DNA from: Glaciecola blandensis
GTDB lineage: Bacteria > Pseudomonadota > Gammaproteobacteria > Enterobacterales > Alteromonadaceae
Assembly: GCF_031846165.1 (NCBI RefSeq)
Contig: NZ_JAVRIE010000004.1
Coordinates: forward strand, 248,001-312,000
Reading direction: 5' to 3'
Length of the DNA stretch: 64,000 nucleotides
The notes below the pieces were generated by a model, which made no database searches, was not told the DNA's origin, and saw nothing but the letters and a program-made list of their open reading frames with translations. The stretch's first letter is position 1. Every line of letters starts with the position of its first letter. Positions 1 through 9,371 of the stretch are shown here, piece by piece. Made by a program: the position numbers and the translations under genes.

Positions 1-233
1 CATTTATTACTGTATCACAATCCACAAGTGCTCAACGAACACTAAGACCATGGTCTCATTTTACCTTTTTTTAACACCATATAGAGTATGTACAACACTG
101 CTAATGTAACCTTTTGCAGAGATTTAGCTCCAACTTCTATAAGAATAAACGGCTCAAATCCACCGCAAGTTAGGCACTAAGTTAGCAAATTGTTAAACAC
201 CTACATCTTATTAACTTGCTGAGGAATGCAAAG

Positions 234-500
234 ATGGCTTTTAAAAATGAAGGGGATCAGAAGGCGTATTGGAAGGATAATTTATCCCTCCTATTCAAAC
301 TTCTCATTGTATGGTTCGTCGTCTCTTTTGGCGCCGGTATTATTTTCGTTGATGCACTGAACCAAGTCCAGTTTTTTGGATTTAAATTAGGTTTCTGGTT
401 TGCACAACAGGGATCAATTTACGTATTTGTTGTGCTCATTTTCTACTACATGAAGAAAATGAATCAACTTGATAAGAAATACGGCGTGGACGAGGAGTAA
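234..500 (+). CDS. DUF4212 small subunit of Na+/solute symporter
   Basis: An 88-residue membrane protein with two hydrophobic segments (roughly residues 20-45 and 52-75) and charged ends. It matches the DUF4212 / VC_2704-type small subunit that accompanies VC_2705-type sodium:solute symporters. An upstream in-frame TTG at 216 is possible, but the ATG at 234 has a Shine-Dalgarno-like GAGG at 221-224 about 9 nt before it, so I use 234. It ends 3 nt before the large subunit, so the two are almost certainly co-translated. The family role is transport of a small organic acid such as acetate; the substrate here is inferred, not shown. Confidence 0.9.
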   Translation: MAFKNEGDQKAYWKDNLSLLFKLLIVWFVVSFGAGIIFVDALNQVQFFGFKLGFWFAQQGSIYVFVVLIFYYMKKMNQLDKKYGVDEE

Positions 501-503
501 GCC

Positions 504-2207
504 ATGAGTGTACAACTATTAACGTTTTTAATTGTAGGTGCATCGTTCCTACTCTACATCGGTATCGCGATTTGGGCGCGCGCTGGAACTACGAATGACT
601 TCTATGTTGCTGGTGGTGGTGTTCATCCTGTACTAAATGGTATGGCAACCGCAGCGGATTGGATGTCTGCAGCTTCTTTCATTTCGATGGCCGGTCTGAT
701 TTCTTTCATGGGATATGATGGTGCTGTGTACTTAATGGGTTGGACCGGTGGTTATGTGCTACTTGCTTTATGTTTAGCGCCATATCTACGGAAGTTCGGT
801 AAGTTCACGGTTCCAGACTTTATCGGTGACCGCTATTATTCTCAAACTGCACGTACCGTTGCTGTTATTTGTGCAATCTTCGTATGTTTTACTTACGTAA
901 TTGGTCAAATGCGTGGTGTTGGTGTCGTATTCAGTCGCTTCTTAGAAGTTGAATTATGGTTAGGTGTTGTGATTGGTATGGGTGTGGTTTTCTTCTACAC
1001 TGTATTGGGCGGCATGAAAGGTATCACTTATACTCAGGTAGCTCAGTACTGTGTGTTGATTTTTGCTTACCTTGTTCCAGCGGTATTTATCTCGATTCTA
1101 ATGACAGGTCACGTGTTACCACAAACTGGTTTTGGTGCTACCTTAGCCGATGGCTCGGTATTCTTGCTTGATAAGCTTGACACACTATCTACTGATTTAG
1201 GATTCGCTGAATACACGACAAACAAAAAATCTCTACTAGATATCTTCTGTATCACATTCGCATTGATGGTGGGTACTGCGGGTTTGCCACATGTAATTGT
1301 ACGTTTCTTCACCGTACCAAAAGTACGTGATGCTCGTAAGAGTGCGGGTTGGGCATTAGCATTCATCGCTATCCTGTATACTACCGCTCCTTCTTTAGCT
1401 GCTTTTGCTCGTGTGAACATGATTGAAACAATCAATGGTCCTCAAGCAACCGGTACATCATATGCCGAAGCACCTAGCTGGATTAAAAACTGGGAAAAAA
1501 CCAACCTTATCAAGCATGACGATAAGAACGGTGACGGCAAAATGTTCTACTCGGGTGATGAACGCAACGAGATGACAATTGACCGTGACATTATGGTATT
1601 GGCTAACCCTGAAATTGCTAACCTGCCAGCATGGGTAATTGCTCTTGTTGCTGCTGGTGGTGTTGCAGCGGCCTTGTCAACGTCGGCTGGTTTACTCTTG
1701 GTTATTTCGTCCTCTGTCTCGCATGACTTGTTGAAGAAGAACTTAATGCCGGATATTTCCGACAAGCAAGAGTTACTCTCGGCGCGTGTTGCAGCAGCGG
1801 TGGCTATTCTGATAGCCGGTTACTTTGGAGTTCATCCGCCAGATTTTGTTGCCGCTATCGTTGCCTTTGCGTTCGGTTTAGCTGCATCAAGTTTCTTCCC
1901 AGTAATCATTATGGGTATCTTCAGCAAACGTATGAATGACAAAGGTGCAATTGCAGGGATGGTGACTGGTATTACTTTCACTGCGGCATATATTATTTAC
2001 TTCAAGTTTGTTAGCCCTGAAATGAATAAAACTGAGAATTGGTTGTTCGGTATTTCACCAGAAGGTATTGGTACAGTGGGTATGGTGATTAACTTCGCCG
2101 TAGCATACGGTGTATTCAAAATGACTGATGAAGCCCCACAAGAAATTCAAGACCTTGTAGAAAGCATCCGCTTCCCGAAAGGGGCAGGTGAAGCATCAGG
2201 TCACTAA
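504..2207 (+). CDS. Sodium:solute symporter, VC_2705/ActP-like large subunit
   Basis: A 567-residue polytopic inner-membrane protein of the SSS family (VC_2705 subfamily), related to acetate permease ActP. The early stretch AGGGVHPVLNGMATAADWMSA and many glycine-rich membrane segments are typical. The loop around residues 310-370 is long and hydrophilic and includes an EF-hand-like run DDKNGDGK near residue 339. It follows the DUF4212 subunit directly and is followed by a strong hairpin terminator, so the pair forms a transcription unit. Probable role: Na+-coupled uptake of acetate or another short carboxylate. Family assignment is strong; substrate is inferred. Confidence 0.93.
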   Translation: MSVQLLTFLIVGASFLLYIGIAIWARAGTTNDFYVAGGGVHPVLNGMATAADWMSAASFISMAGLISFMGYDGAVYLMGWTGGYVLLALCLAPYLRKFGKFTVPDFIGDRYYSQTARTVAVICAIFVCFTYVIGQMRGVGVVFSRFLEVELWLGVVIGMGVVFFYTVLGGMKGITYTQVAQYCVLIFAYLVPAVFISILMTGHVLPQTGFGATLADGSVFLLDKLDTLSTDLGFAEYTTNKKSLLDIFCITFALMVGTAGLPHVIVRFFTVPKVRDARKSAGWALAFIAILYTTAPSLAAFARVNMIETINGPQATGTSYAEAPSWIKNWEKTNLIKHDDKNGDGKMFYSGDERNEMTIDRDIMVLANPEIANLPAWVIALVAAGGVAAALSTSAGLLLVISSSVSHDLLKKNLMPDISDKQELLSARVAAAVAILIAGYFGVHPPDFVAAIVAFAFGLAASSFFPVIIMGIFSKRMNDKGAIAGMVTGITFTAAYIIYFKFVSPEMNKTENWLFGISPEGIGTVGMVINFAVAYGVFKMTDEAPQEIQDLVESIRFPKGAGEASGH

Positions 2208-2230
2208 GTTTCACTAGAAGCTAAAACACA

Positions 2231-2255
2231 AAAGCCCAGCTATGCTGGGCTTTTT
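2231..2255 (+). terminator. Rho-independent terminator after symporter
   Basis: Stem AAGCCCAGC/GCTGGGCTT with a short TAT loop followed by TTTTT, 24 nt after the symporter stop codon. It closes the two-gene symporter operon. Confidence 0.9.
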
Positions 2256-2332
2256 AATTTTACTCGTTGAAAATACTAAACAAGAAAGAAAATAAACACA
2301 GCTTAGCCGCAAGGCATCAGAGCTTAATGGAT

Positions 2333-2356
2333 GCTTATTGATATTTATCAATAAGC
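2333..2356. promoter_or_regulatory. Perfect inverted repeat upstream of cNMP/CBS/DUF294 gene
   Basis: GCTTATTGAT and its exact reverse complement ATCAATAAGC are separated by ATTT, 57 nt before the start of the next gene. There is no T-run, so it looks more like an operator for a dimeric regulator than a terminator. The regulator is unknown. Confidence 0.45.
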
Positions 2357-2413
2357 TGTGAAGTATGTAGGGCATAATCAAATTAGCTATTTTTCTAGCA
2401 TATAGGAGTTACC

Positions 2414-4246
2414 ATGACGGCTGTACCGCAACAGGTCACTGACTTTTTGAAGGAATCAGGTCCATTTGATTTACTTGATGAAGAGCGCTTGAATCAAATC
2501 GCAAAGCAAAGTTCGATCATTTATCTAGCGGCTGAAAATCAAGATGAAATGTTGTCTACGCATAGTGACTCACTCTATCTTATACAAAGTGGTCAGTTTT
2601 CGGTAAAGGACAGCGATGGTGCCTTGAAGCACTTAAGCGATGGCGACTATTTTGGTTATGCAGCCTTACTCGATGAAGTCAGTTACAAGCTCGATTTAAC
2701 TGTTGATAGTCCGGGTTTGGTTCTCTGTATACCTAAAGCAGCTTTCGATATTGCGATGTCACATCCTAAGATCAGCCAATTTTTCAATGCGGCAAAAGAT
2801 GATGTATTGCAGCATGATGCCGTGAGTGATTCCAATTCTATGTGGTTGCATAAACCGCTTTATGAAGTAGCCGAAACTTTACCCATTACGGTGGGACAAA
2901 CCGATTCTATACAAAGTGCTGCCGCCTTGATGAGTCAAATGCGGATTTCGTCAGTGCTGATCATTGAAGAAAACGATTTAATTGGTATCGTCACTGATAG
3001 AGATCTACGAAATCGTGTTGTTGCGGTTGGTATGAATATGCAACTTCCGGTTAAACAAATTATGACGGAAAAACCCGCTTATTTAACCAAAAATAAAACG
3101 CTATTCGACGCTGTTGCCTTGATGAATGAGAAGTCCATCAATCACTTACCTGTGCTAGATGAGGTCACCAATGCACCGGTTGGGATGATTACCGCAACAG
3201 ATATTTTCAAGCAACAACGTAATAACGTACTTTTCGTTATTAGTGATATTTCGAAAGCGAACAACTTGTACGAGTTAACGCGCTGCTCATGGCAATTGCC
3301 ACATTACTTTGCGTCGAGCGCAAAACGTCCCGGCGACTTTGATATTGTTGGTAAGGTGCTTTCCCAAGCCACTGATGTCATGACACGTAAACTCATTACT
3401 TTTTTTCAGCAGCAGCATGGGCAAGCACCAATGCCTTACTGTTGGTTAGTTTATGGTTCTCAAGCCCGTGAAGACCAAACCATGGGCTCGGACCAGGACA
3501 ATGCTTTATTGTTAGCTCGAGAGCCCAATTCAGAAGAAGCTGAATACTTTGAGAAAATGGCTGAATATGTCTGTCTTGGCTTAGGCAAATGCGGCATTAA
3601 GCTATGCGATGGTAATATCATGGCGTCGAATCCTGAGTTACGCCAGTCTCTTGATGCTGCTATTGAGCAGTCTAAGATATGGGTGCGTCAACCGACGCCA
3701 GAAGCAATGTTAGCATTTAATATCTTCCTAGATGCAAGGGCTGCAGCAGGGGATAGTAGTCTATTTAAGCGCTTGCAGAGTGAGCGTAAGTCTCTGTTTA
3801 AACAGTCTATGTTTTTAGCTGCATTAGCCAGGCAAGCGAATGAAAGCTCGGTACCTTTGTCGATGTTTCAAAAGTTTGTTTACACTAAGAATAGGAAAGA
3901 GAAAGACAGTATTGACCTTAAGCATACAGCGATTGCGATTATAAATAACTTGGTCAGGATCCACGCCTTAGCAAATGAAATTACGCTGCCAGGGACGATC
4001 GCAAGACTAGAAAGTTTACCCAGTGATTGCGGTATTGCTAGCACTGATATTAAAAATCTAAAAGACATTTGGTTATTCTTGAATCGTTTACGATGGCGTC
4101 ATCAATTGAACAATAAAGTACAAGATAACTTTATTCGTATTAGCGACCTGTCATCAATTGAGAAGCATCAACTAAAGGCCGCATTTCAGGCGATTCATCG
4201 GGCGCAGCAAGCGGCTGTATTAAAATATAGCGGGGGGATTGGTTAA
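2414..4246 (+). CDS. cNMP-binding/CBS-pair/DUF294 nucleotidyltransferase-like regulatory protein
   Basis: A 610-residue soluble protein. Residues ~10-130 form a cyclic-nucleotide-binding-like beta domain (QSGQFSVKDSDG...GDYFGYAALL). Residues ~155-270 form a CBS pair ending VGMITATDIF. Residues ~320-460 carry the DUF294 nucleotidyltransferase signature GSQAREDQT (348-356) with acidic pair D360/D362, and the rest matches the DUF294 substrate-binding C-terminal region. The ATG at 2414 is preceded by AGGAG at 2403-2407. The stop overlaps the start of the next gene (TAATG). Such genes commonly sit beside VC_2705-type symporters, so a role in controlling carboxylate uptake or metabolism is plausible. 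The nucleotidylated target is unknown. Confidence 0.9.
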   Translation: MTAVPQQVTDFLKESGPFDLLDEERLNQIAKQSSIIYLAAENQDEMLSTHSDSLYLIQSGQFSVKDSDGALKHLSDGDYFGYAALLDEVSYKLDLTVDSPGLVLCIPKAAFDIAMSHPKISQFFNAAKDDVLQHDAVSDSNSMWLHKPLYEVAETLPITVGQTDSIQSAAALMSQMRISSVLIIEENDLIGIVTDRDLRNRVVAVGMNMQLPVKQIMTEKPAYLTKNKTLFDAVALMNEKSINHLPVLDEVTNAPVGMITATDIFKQQRNNVLFVISDISKANNLYELTRCSWQLPHYFASSAKRPGDFDIVGKVLSQATDVMTRKLITFFQQQHGQAPMPYCWLVYGSQAREDQTMGSDQDNALLLAREPNSEEAEYFEKMAEYVCLGLGKCGIKLCDGNIMASNPELRQSLDAAIEQSKIWVRQPTPEAMLAFNIFLDARAAAGDSSLFKRLQSERKSLFKQSMFLAALARQANESSVPLSMFQKFVYTKNRKEKDSIDLKHTAIAIINNLVRIHALANEITLPGTIARLESLPSDCGIASTDIKNLKDIWLFLNRLRWRHQLNNKVQDNFIRISDLSSIEKHQLKAAFQAIHRAQQAAVLKYSGGIG

Positions 4247-4962
4247 TGCCTTCTGCATTCGGTAAACTGTTTGGACGTCATTCTTTTGCATCTAAGATCT
4301 TGAAAAGCAAGCAAGCGGTACCTGAAGAATGGAAAAGCTGCGCTCTGGCAGACACTCCGTTTTTATCGATAGATCTAGAATTAACGAGTCTCGATACTCA
4401 GGTTGCCAAAATCACTTCGATTGGTTGGTTGCAAGGAAAGTCTCAGCAAGTTGATTTATCCACTGCTTTTTACAAGGTGATTCGAGCATCTGGTGACTTG
4501 GCACAGAGTCCGGTCATCCATGGCCTTACAGCGAAAGACTTAGCGCAAGGCGAGCATATTGCCTCTGCTGTCGAGCAACTGAAAACATTGGCTGAGTCGC
4601 ACATTTGGGTCTTGCACAACGCGAGTTTAGATATGCAAGTTATCGCGCGAGTTGCAGATGCACTCAACTTACCGAAAACCCAAATAACGACCTTGGATAC
4701 CATGTTGCTTGAAATGTATTTTTTAAATAAATCTCAGGATATGGTAAAGCAAAATGCCTTGACCTTAGAGCAATGTAGACTTCGCCATCAATTACCTTCA
4801 GCCCCAAACCATAATGCCTTGGATGATGCTTTAGCAACACTTACTCTAGCATTTTCTCAATTATATCAACTCGATAAAGTTAACTCGGTGACTATTCGTG
4901 ATTTACTTCAAACTAAAGCGTTCAACGTTTTTACAATAGGGCATGCTGCCGTTTCCACCTAA
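4246..4962 (+). CDS. DnaQ-like 3'-5' exonuclease (DEDD family)
   Basis: A 238-residue protein with the RNase T/DnaQ fold. Exo I is SIDLELTSLD (D43, E45), Exo II is HNASLDMQVI, and Exo III is HNALDDALAT, giving the DEDDh acidic set. It belongs to the polymerase III epsilon-like group, but its sequence and its coupling to a DUF294 gene differ from the replisome proofreading subunit. It starts inside the stop codon of the preceding gene (TAATG), so translation is coupled. Substrate and physiological role are unknown; a nuclease acting on small RNA or nucleotide signals is possible but unproven. Confidence 0.87.
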   Translation: MPSAFGKLFGRHSFASKILKSKQAVPEEWKSCALADTPFLSIDLELTSLDTQVAKITSIGWLQGKSQQVDLSTAFYKVIRASGDLAQSPVIHGLTAKDLAQGEHIASAVEQLKTLAESHIWVLHNASLDMQVIARVADALNLPKTQITTLDTMLLEMYFLNKSQDMVKQNALTLEQCRLRHQLPSAPNHNALDDALATLTLAFSQLYQLDKVNSVTIRDLLQTKAFNVFTIGHAAVST

Positions 4963-5058
4963 CAAAGCCCAGGTTTTCCGCTTTCTACTGCTTTTGCTTC
5001 TTTTTTAAGCTATTCTTAAAGGTGTTCATTGTGAACGACAATGGAAGAGAGGTGAAAG

Positions 5059-6255
5059 ATGTTGATTATCTGCAAGCTCAAAAATTGTGTTAAGCACTTG
5101 CTTTGCCTTATGATGATTTCCATATTAAGCGCTTGTGCCACAACCCCAAGTAATTCATCCGCTGAGTTAATGCCGGCGACGTCATTATTGTCAGATGATT
5201 TATTCCCGTCATTTCAAGCGTATCCTATAGAAACCCGCGAACAAATTTTCTATCTTGATGAGGCTGCGATTGCGTTTATTGATAGGCAAGGACGTGGGCT
5301 AAGAACTGAAGAGGCGAAAATACGCCGTTTTATCAAAGCGGTATTTGAACGTACGGACCTGAGCATGAACTATGCGTCTGACGCGAATACGACCGCCAGT
5401 GTGACCTTCCAACGCGCGAAAGCGAATTGTTTGTCCTTATCCATTATGACCTATGCAATGGCCAAACATGCAGGCTTAGATAGCTATTTCCAAGTCGTTG
5501 ATATACCAGAGTACTGGACCAGGCGCAGTGGCTATTCAATGCTTAATGGACATATCAATTTGCGCATAAAACCAAGCACAAAAGTGGGTATACAAACGCT
5601 TTTTAATAATACCTTTGTCGTGGACTTTGACTCTGAAATCAGCGTGAAAAAGTTTCCTGCTGAACCTGTAGATGAATCTGTTGTTTTATCGATGTTCTAC
5701 AACAATAAGGGGGCAGACGCCCTATTAGAGAACGATCTCGATAAAGCTTATGCTTATTTTAGAGCCTCGGTAGTGAATAACCCTACTCATGCTGGCACTT
5801 GGGTTAATTTAGGCTATTTGTATCGGCTTACAAATGATTATGACAAAGCTGAAATGGCATACAGGCAAGCAATCAATATTAATGATGACCAGCTGACTGC
5901 TTGGGAAAACTTATCTATTTTGTACAAATTGCAGGGTAAAACGAAACGGGCATCTGATATTCGGCATGAGATAGAACGGAAAAGAAAAGAAAACCCGTTT
6001 TATCACCAAATGCTTGCTGAAATTGATCGTGATTATGGTGATTTTGAAAGTAGCATTTCACATTACCTAAATGCGATCAGCTTAGACCGCAATCAGCATC
6101 AATTTTATTTTGGTATTGCGTCGGCTTATTTCGAAAAAGGTGATTTAGATAATTCGGCTAGGTATCTGAAGGTGGCAAAAAGGAAAGCTGGACGCAGCGA
6201 ATTGGCTGAAGTTTATGAGAGTAAATTGTCGGCATTATCGAACTTTATGCGTTAA
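5059..6255 (+). CDS. TPR-repeat lipoprotein
   Basis: A 398-residue predicted lipoprotein: hydrophobic signal followed by lipobox LSAC near residue 26. Residues ~80-200 resemble a transglutaminase-like or cysteine-peptidase-type fold (RAKANCLSLSIMTYAMAKHAGL, a conserved Cys/His neighbourhood). From ~215 onward there are several tetratricopeptide repeats (AGTWVNLGYLYRLTNDYDKAEMAYRQAI is the clearest). The start is supported by GAGAGGTG just upstream of the ATG at 5059. It is probably anchored in the outer membrane facing the periplasm and acts as a scaffold; no partner can be named. Confidence 0.82.
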   Translation: MLIICKLKNCVKHLLCLMMISILSACATTPSNSSAELMPATSLLSDDLFPSFQAYPIETREQIFYLDEAAIAFIDRQGRGLRTEEAKIRRFIKAVFERTDLSMNYASDANTTASVTFQRAKANCLSLSIMTYAMAKHAGLDSYFQVVDIPEYWTRRSGYSMLNGHINLRIKPSTKVGIQTLFNNTFVVDFDSEISVKKFPAEPVDESVVLSMFYNNKGADALLENDLDKAYAYFRASVVNNPTHAGTWVNLGYLYRLTNDYDKAEMAYRQAININDDQLTAWENLSILYKLQGKTKRASDIRHEIERKRKENPFYHQMLAEIDRDYGDFESSISHYLNAISLDRNQHQFYFGIASAYFEKGDLDNSARYLKVAKRKAGRSELAEVYESKLSALSNFMR

Positions 6256-6272
6256 TGCTTGGCGAACAAATG

Positions 6273-6309
6273 ACTTGTTGGCAAAGCAAAAACTTCCTTG
6301 CCAACAAGT
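6273..6309. terminator. Long hairpin between convergent genes
   Basis: A 12-bp perfect stem ACTTGTTGGCAA/TTGCCAACAAGT with a 13-nt loop lies between the TPR lipoprotein and the convergent oxygenase gene. There is no clear U-run, so it may stop transcription only weakly or protect 3' ends. Confidence 0.55.
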
Positions 6310-6329
6310 ATTATCAATCACGCTACTAA

Positions 6330-7169
6330 CTAAATGACACCAAGTTCGGTGAGTCGTTCATGCAAGTAAGTGCCTGCAGTGTGGCGCTCTGATAGTTTCA
6401 CATCGGGACGTGGGTGCAAGAATAAAGGAAGCGATATTCTTGCCTTACTCGCATCGGTGCCTTCTGGATTGATCACGCGATGGGTCGTTGACGGAAAGTG
6501 ATGACCCGATGCTTCCTGAAGCATGTCACCAATGTTCACAATTAAATTACCGAAATCACAAGGGACATCTAACCAAGAGCCATCCATTGCTTTTACTTGA
6601 AGCCCCGGTTCATTGGCAGCTGGTAAGATAGTAATTAAATTAATGTCTTCATGAGCAGCCGCTCGAATGGCATCTAACTCTTCATCACCCGCTAGCGGCG
6701 GATAATGCAGGACGCGAAGCAAGGTCTGGTCGCTACCATTGATCATTTCTGACAAAGGCATGCTGTAGTGTTTACTCACCTCTTCTGGTGACTCTTGTTC
6801 AATCCAGTTGAGTAATTCGGCAGCCAAATCAGATGTATTCTTATAATAGCTATCTAATTCTTCCTTCAACGCACTTGGACACTGACCCCAAGGGTAGAAG
6901 TGATAGTATTCTTTGATATCTTTCTTTTTAAAGCCTTTTGCTACTTCCGACACACTTTGCGGAAAGAAACCATCTTGAGTGCCTTTGTTATAGAGGTAGT
7001 CTTGTTTCTCGTCTGAGTTGAAAAACGCTTCCCAATGTTTGTAGATATCAGCAACACTTTGTTGTTTGATTGGGTGGTTTTTAAGCACACCAAAGCCCGT
7101 TTGTCTCAAAGACTCAACAAACTTTTGCGGTGCGTCTGGTGCAGTAAAATCAACAGCTTCTAATTTCAT
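6330..7169 (-). CDS. 2-oxoglutarate/Fe(II)-dependent oxygenase, isopenicillin N synthase-like
   Basis: A 279-residue member of the 2OG-Fe(II) oxygenase superfamily with the DIOX_N-type N-terminus. The iron triad is visible as H173-x-D175 (AAHEDINLIT) and H230 (TTHRVI), and the 2OG-binding R-x-S as R244/S246 (ARISLPLF). Length is normal for bacterial isopenicillin N synthase-like enzymes. Nothing nearby points to beta-lactam synthesis; these housekeeping-context homologues have no firmly known substrate. It lies downstream of nupC on the same strand with a 42-nt gap, so co-transcription is likely. Confidence 0.88.
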   Translation of the reverse strand: MKLEAVDFTAPDAPQKFVESLRQTGFGVLKNHPIKQQSVADIYKHWEAFFNSDEKQDYLYNKGTQDGFFPQSVSEVAKGFKKKDIKEYYHFYPWGQCPSALKEELDSYYKNTSDLAAELLNWIEQESPEEVSKHYSMPLSEMINGSDQTLLRVLHYPPLAGDEELDAIRAAAHEDINLITILPAANEPGLQVKAMDGSWLDVPCDFGNLIVNIGDMLQEASGHHFPSTTHRVINPEGTDASKARISLPLFLHPRPDVKLSERHTAGTYLHERLTELGVI

Positions 7170-7211
7170 TTACGTAGTAACCTATTTCTGTCGTGTATGA
7201 TCGTTAGCGCT

Positions 7212-8429
7212 TTACAAGCTCAGCGAGATAAATATACCAGCTAAGCTCGCGCTCATTAAGTTGGCTAAGGTTGCAGCTAGCACTGCTTTTAAGCCTAATT
7301 GCGCAATTTCTTTGCGTCTCGTTGGGGCTAAGGCGCCAATTCCACCCATAAGAATGGCGATTGAAGACAAGTTTGCAAAACCACACAAAGCAAAGGTAAT
7401 GATACCTTGCGATACAGGTGACAGTTGGTCAACGGCCCCCATAAAGTCGAGGTAAGCAACAAACTCGTTCACTACAATTTTTTGGCCAATGAAACTGCCC
7501 GCTAAATTTGCTTCGCTCCAAGGCACGCCAATTAACCATGCAACTGGCTGGAAGATATATCCCAGTATCAATTGGATCGTTAAATCTTCTTGATTGAACA
7601 CCGCACCGATACCACCTAACATGCCATTTAATAAGGCGATAAGTGCGATGAAAGCGAGTAGCATAGCACCCACGTTAACGGCGAGTTTTAGGCCGGAAGC
7701 GGCGCCGCTAGCAGCAGCGTCGAACACATTAGCATATTCTTCGTTATCGGATTTGACGTCAGTCAAGGTTTCGTTGGTTTTGTCTGTTTCCGGCTCTAGT
7801 AACTTGGCCATCAACAATCCCCCAGGCGCAGCCATAAAGCTAGCTGCCAACAAGTATTTTAATTCTACACCTAAGCCGGCATAACCTGCCATGATTGAGC
7901 CTGCTATAGAGGCAAGTCCGCCTACCATAACTGCAAATAATTCTGAACGCGTCATTGTCGGTAGGAAGGGTTTTATAATAAGCGGAGCTTCAGTTTGGCC
8001 TACAAATATATTGGCTGCAGCCGACATTGATTCAGGGCGACTCGTACCCAGCACCTTCTGCAATGTGCCACCGATGATCCTGATGATGTAAGACATAATG
8101 CCGAGGTGATATAAAACCGCTATCAGTGATGAGAAGAATATGATGACTGGCAACACGTTTATTGCAAAGATAAACCCGAGCGAATCGTTTTCTGTTAGTC
8201 CACCGAATAAAAAACGAATGCCGTCCGCACTGTATGAAATGATATTGGCAACATATTGAGTGAGGTTGTTTAAGAACCTAATTCCCCAAGAAGAATATAA
8301 TATGAAGGCACCCAAGGCAGCTTGTATGGCAAATGCACCACCCACCGTTCGCCAATTAATACTCTTTCTAGAAGAGGAGAAAAGTATTGCAATGCCTATT
8401 AAAAAGGCAATGCCGAGTAATCCTGTCAT
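7212..8429 (-). CDS. NupC-type concentrative nucleoside transporter
   Basis: A 405-residue polytopic membrane protein of the CNT family. Diagnostic stretches are GQTEAPLIIKPFL, the NEFVAYLDF region and GFANLSSIAILMGGIG. It imports nucleosides using a Na+ or H+ gradient. It is followed by the oxygenase gene and preceded, on the same strand, by uridine kinase. Transport plus phosphorylation therefore forms a pyrimidine nucleoside salvage set. Confidence 0.93.
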   Translation of the reverse strand: MTGLLGIAFLIGIAILFSSSRKSINWRTVGGAFAIQAALGAFILYSSWGIRFLNNLTQYVANIISYSADGIRFLFGGLTENDSLGFIFAINVLPVIIFFSSLIAVLYHLGIMSYIIRIIGGTLQKVLGTSRPESMSAAANIFVGQTEAPLIIKPFLPTMTRSELFAVMVGGLASIAGSIMAGYAGLGVELKYLLAASFMAAPGGLLMAKLLEPETDKTNETLTDVKSDNEEYANVFDAAASGAASGLKLAVNVGAMLLAFIALIALLNGMLGGIGAVFNQEDLTIQLILGYIFQPVAWLIGVPWSEANLAGSFIGQKIVVNEFVAYLDFMGAVDQLSPVSQGIITFALCGFANLSSIAILMGGIGALAPTRRKEIAQLGLKAVLAATLANLMSASLAGIFISLSL

Positions 8430-8510
8430 AATATTTTCACTTATTTTTATTCTTATTATTACTTAACAACAGCGTTTTTTTGTGCCATTGCTGCGAGATT
8501 CCATGCTCAT

Positions 8511-9140
8511 TTAAATTGGGCTTTTGCCTTCAAGCAAATATGTGCTGAGTACATCAACAGCAAGGTGATTTTCACCTCCATGCGGCACAATGAGATCGGC
8601 AAAGGTTTTACTTGGCTCAATAAATTTATGATACATCGGTTTTACCGTATCTTCATATTGTTTTGCCACTGAATTGATAGTACGGCCCCGCTCCTGGGTG
8701 TCACGCAGCATTCGGCGCATAAGACATACATCTAAAGGAGTGTCGACAAAGACTTTAATGTCAAATTGATCAAACAGTTGAATTTGGGTCAACAGCATGA
8801 TGCCTTCAATAATAATAATGGGTGACGGGCTAACTACGTCAAAATCGGGTAAACGGGTATGGGTCACATAACAATAGCTGGGATATTCGATGCTATTGCC
8901 TGCATTTAGCTCTTGGAGGTGTTGATTGAGCAAATCGTGTTCAAACGCATCAGGGTGATCGTAATTTGTTTTGGCTCTATCTTCGATAGGAATATGGTCT
9001 TGGGCTTTGTAGTAATGATCTTCTTGCAACACCAACACGTCGCGTTCGTGTTGACTGAGTTTTAGCGCAAGGTTTTGTGTAAACAAAGATTTACCAGAGC
9101 CAGAAGCTCCGGAGATTGCAAGGATAATAGGCTTTTGCAT
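8511..9140 (-). CDS. udk: Uridine kinase
   Basis: A 209-residue P-loop kinase. Walker A is SGASGSGKS at about residues 10-18, and the uridine kinase signatures DHPDAFE and IEGIMLL follow, with RMLRDTQERGR in the lid region. It phosphorylates uridine and cytidine to UMP and CMP. It is divergent from the downstream TonB receptor and lies 81 nt upstream of nupC, fitting a salvage operon udk-nupC. No strong Shine-Dalgarno precedes the ATG. Confidence 0.95.
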   Translation of the reverse strand: MQKPIILAISGASGSGKSLFTQNLALKLSQHERDVLVLQEDHYYKAQDHIPIEDRAKTNYDHPDAFEHDLLNQHLQELNAGNSIEYPSYCYVTHTRLPDFDVVSPSPIIIIEGIMLLTQIQLFDQFDIKVFVDTPLDVCLMRRMLRDTQERGRTINSVAKQYEDTVKPMYHKFIEPSKTFADLIVPHGGENHLAVDVLSTYLLEGKSPI

Positions 9141-9258
9141 GAATCGAATTCGGACCGAAGATATAATTCTGCATAGAATACCTCTTCAAGCCCTCTCAAT
9201 CAATTTCTATGAGGTTGAAAGCCGCTGTTTTCAACAACTTGTTGAGATAATGCATCTA

Positions 9259-9276
9259 ACTGTCATAAAACTGGCG
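9259..9276 (+). promoter_or_regulatory. Candidate Pho box 1 (PhoB site)
   Basis: CTGTCATAAAACTGGCGA matches 15 of 18 positions of the Pho box consensus CTGTCATAWAWCTGTCAY. A TATAAA at 9284-9289 lies at roughly the spacing expected for a PhoB-activated -10. It is 175 nt before the Oar-like receptor start, so it would drive a long 5' UTR, or it may cooperate with box 2. Confidence 0.6.
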
Positions 9277-9371
9277 ATATTTTATATAAATAGTTTATAA
9301 TAAATCAGCAATTATTGCTTTTTTGCTTTGAAACGTGAAATTTTAGTAAAAATACGTCAAAGAAACGTACA

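Noticed and set aside
1..233. CRP site before the symporter
   Set aside because: Only partial TGTGA/TCACA-like half-sites visible; too weak to call.
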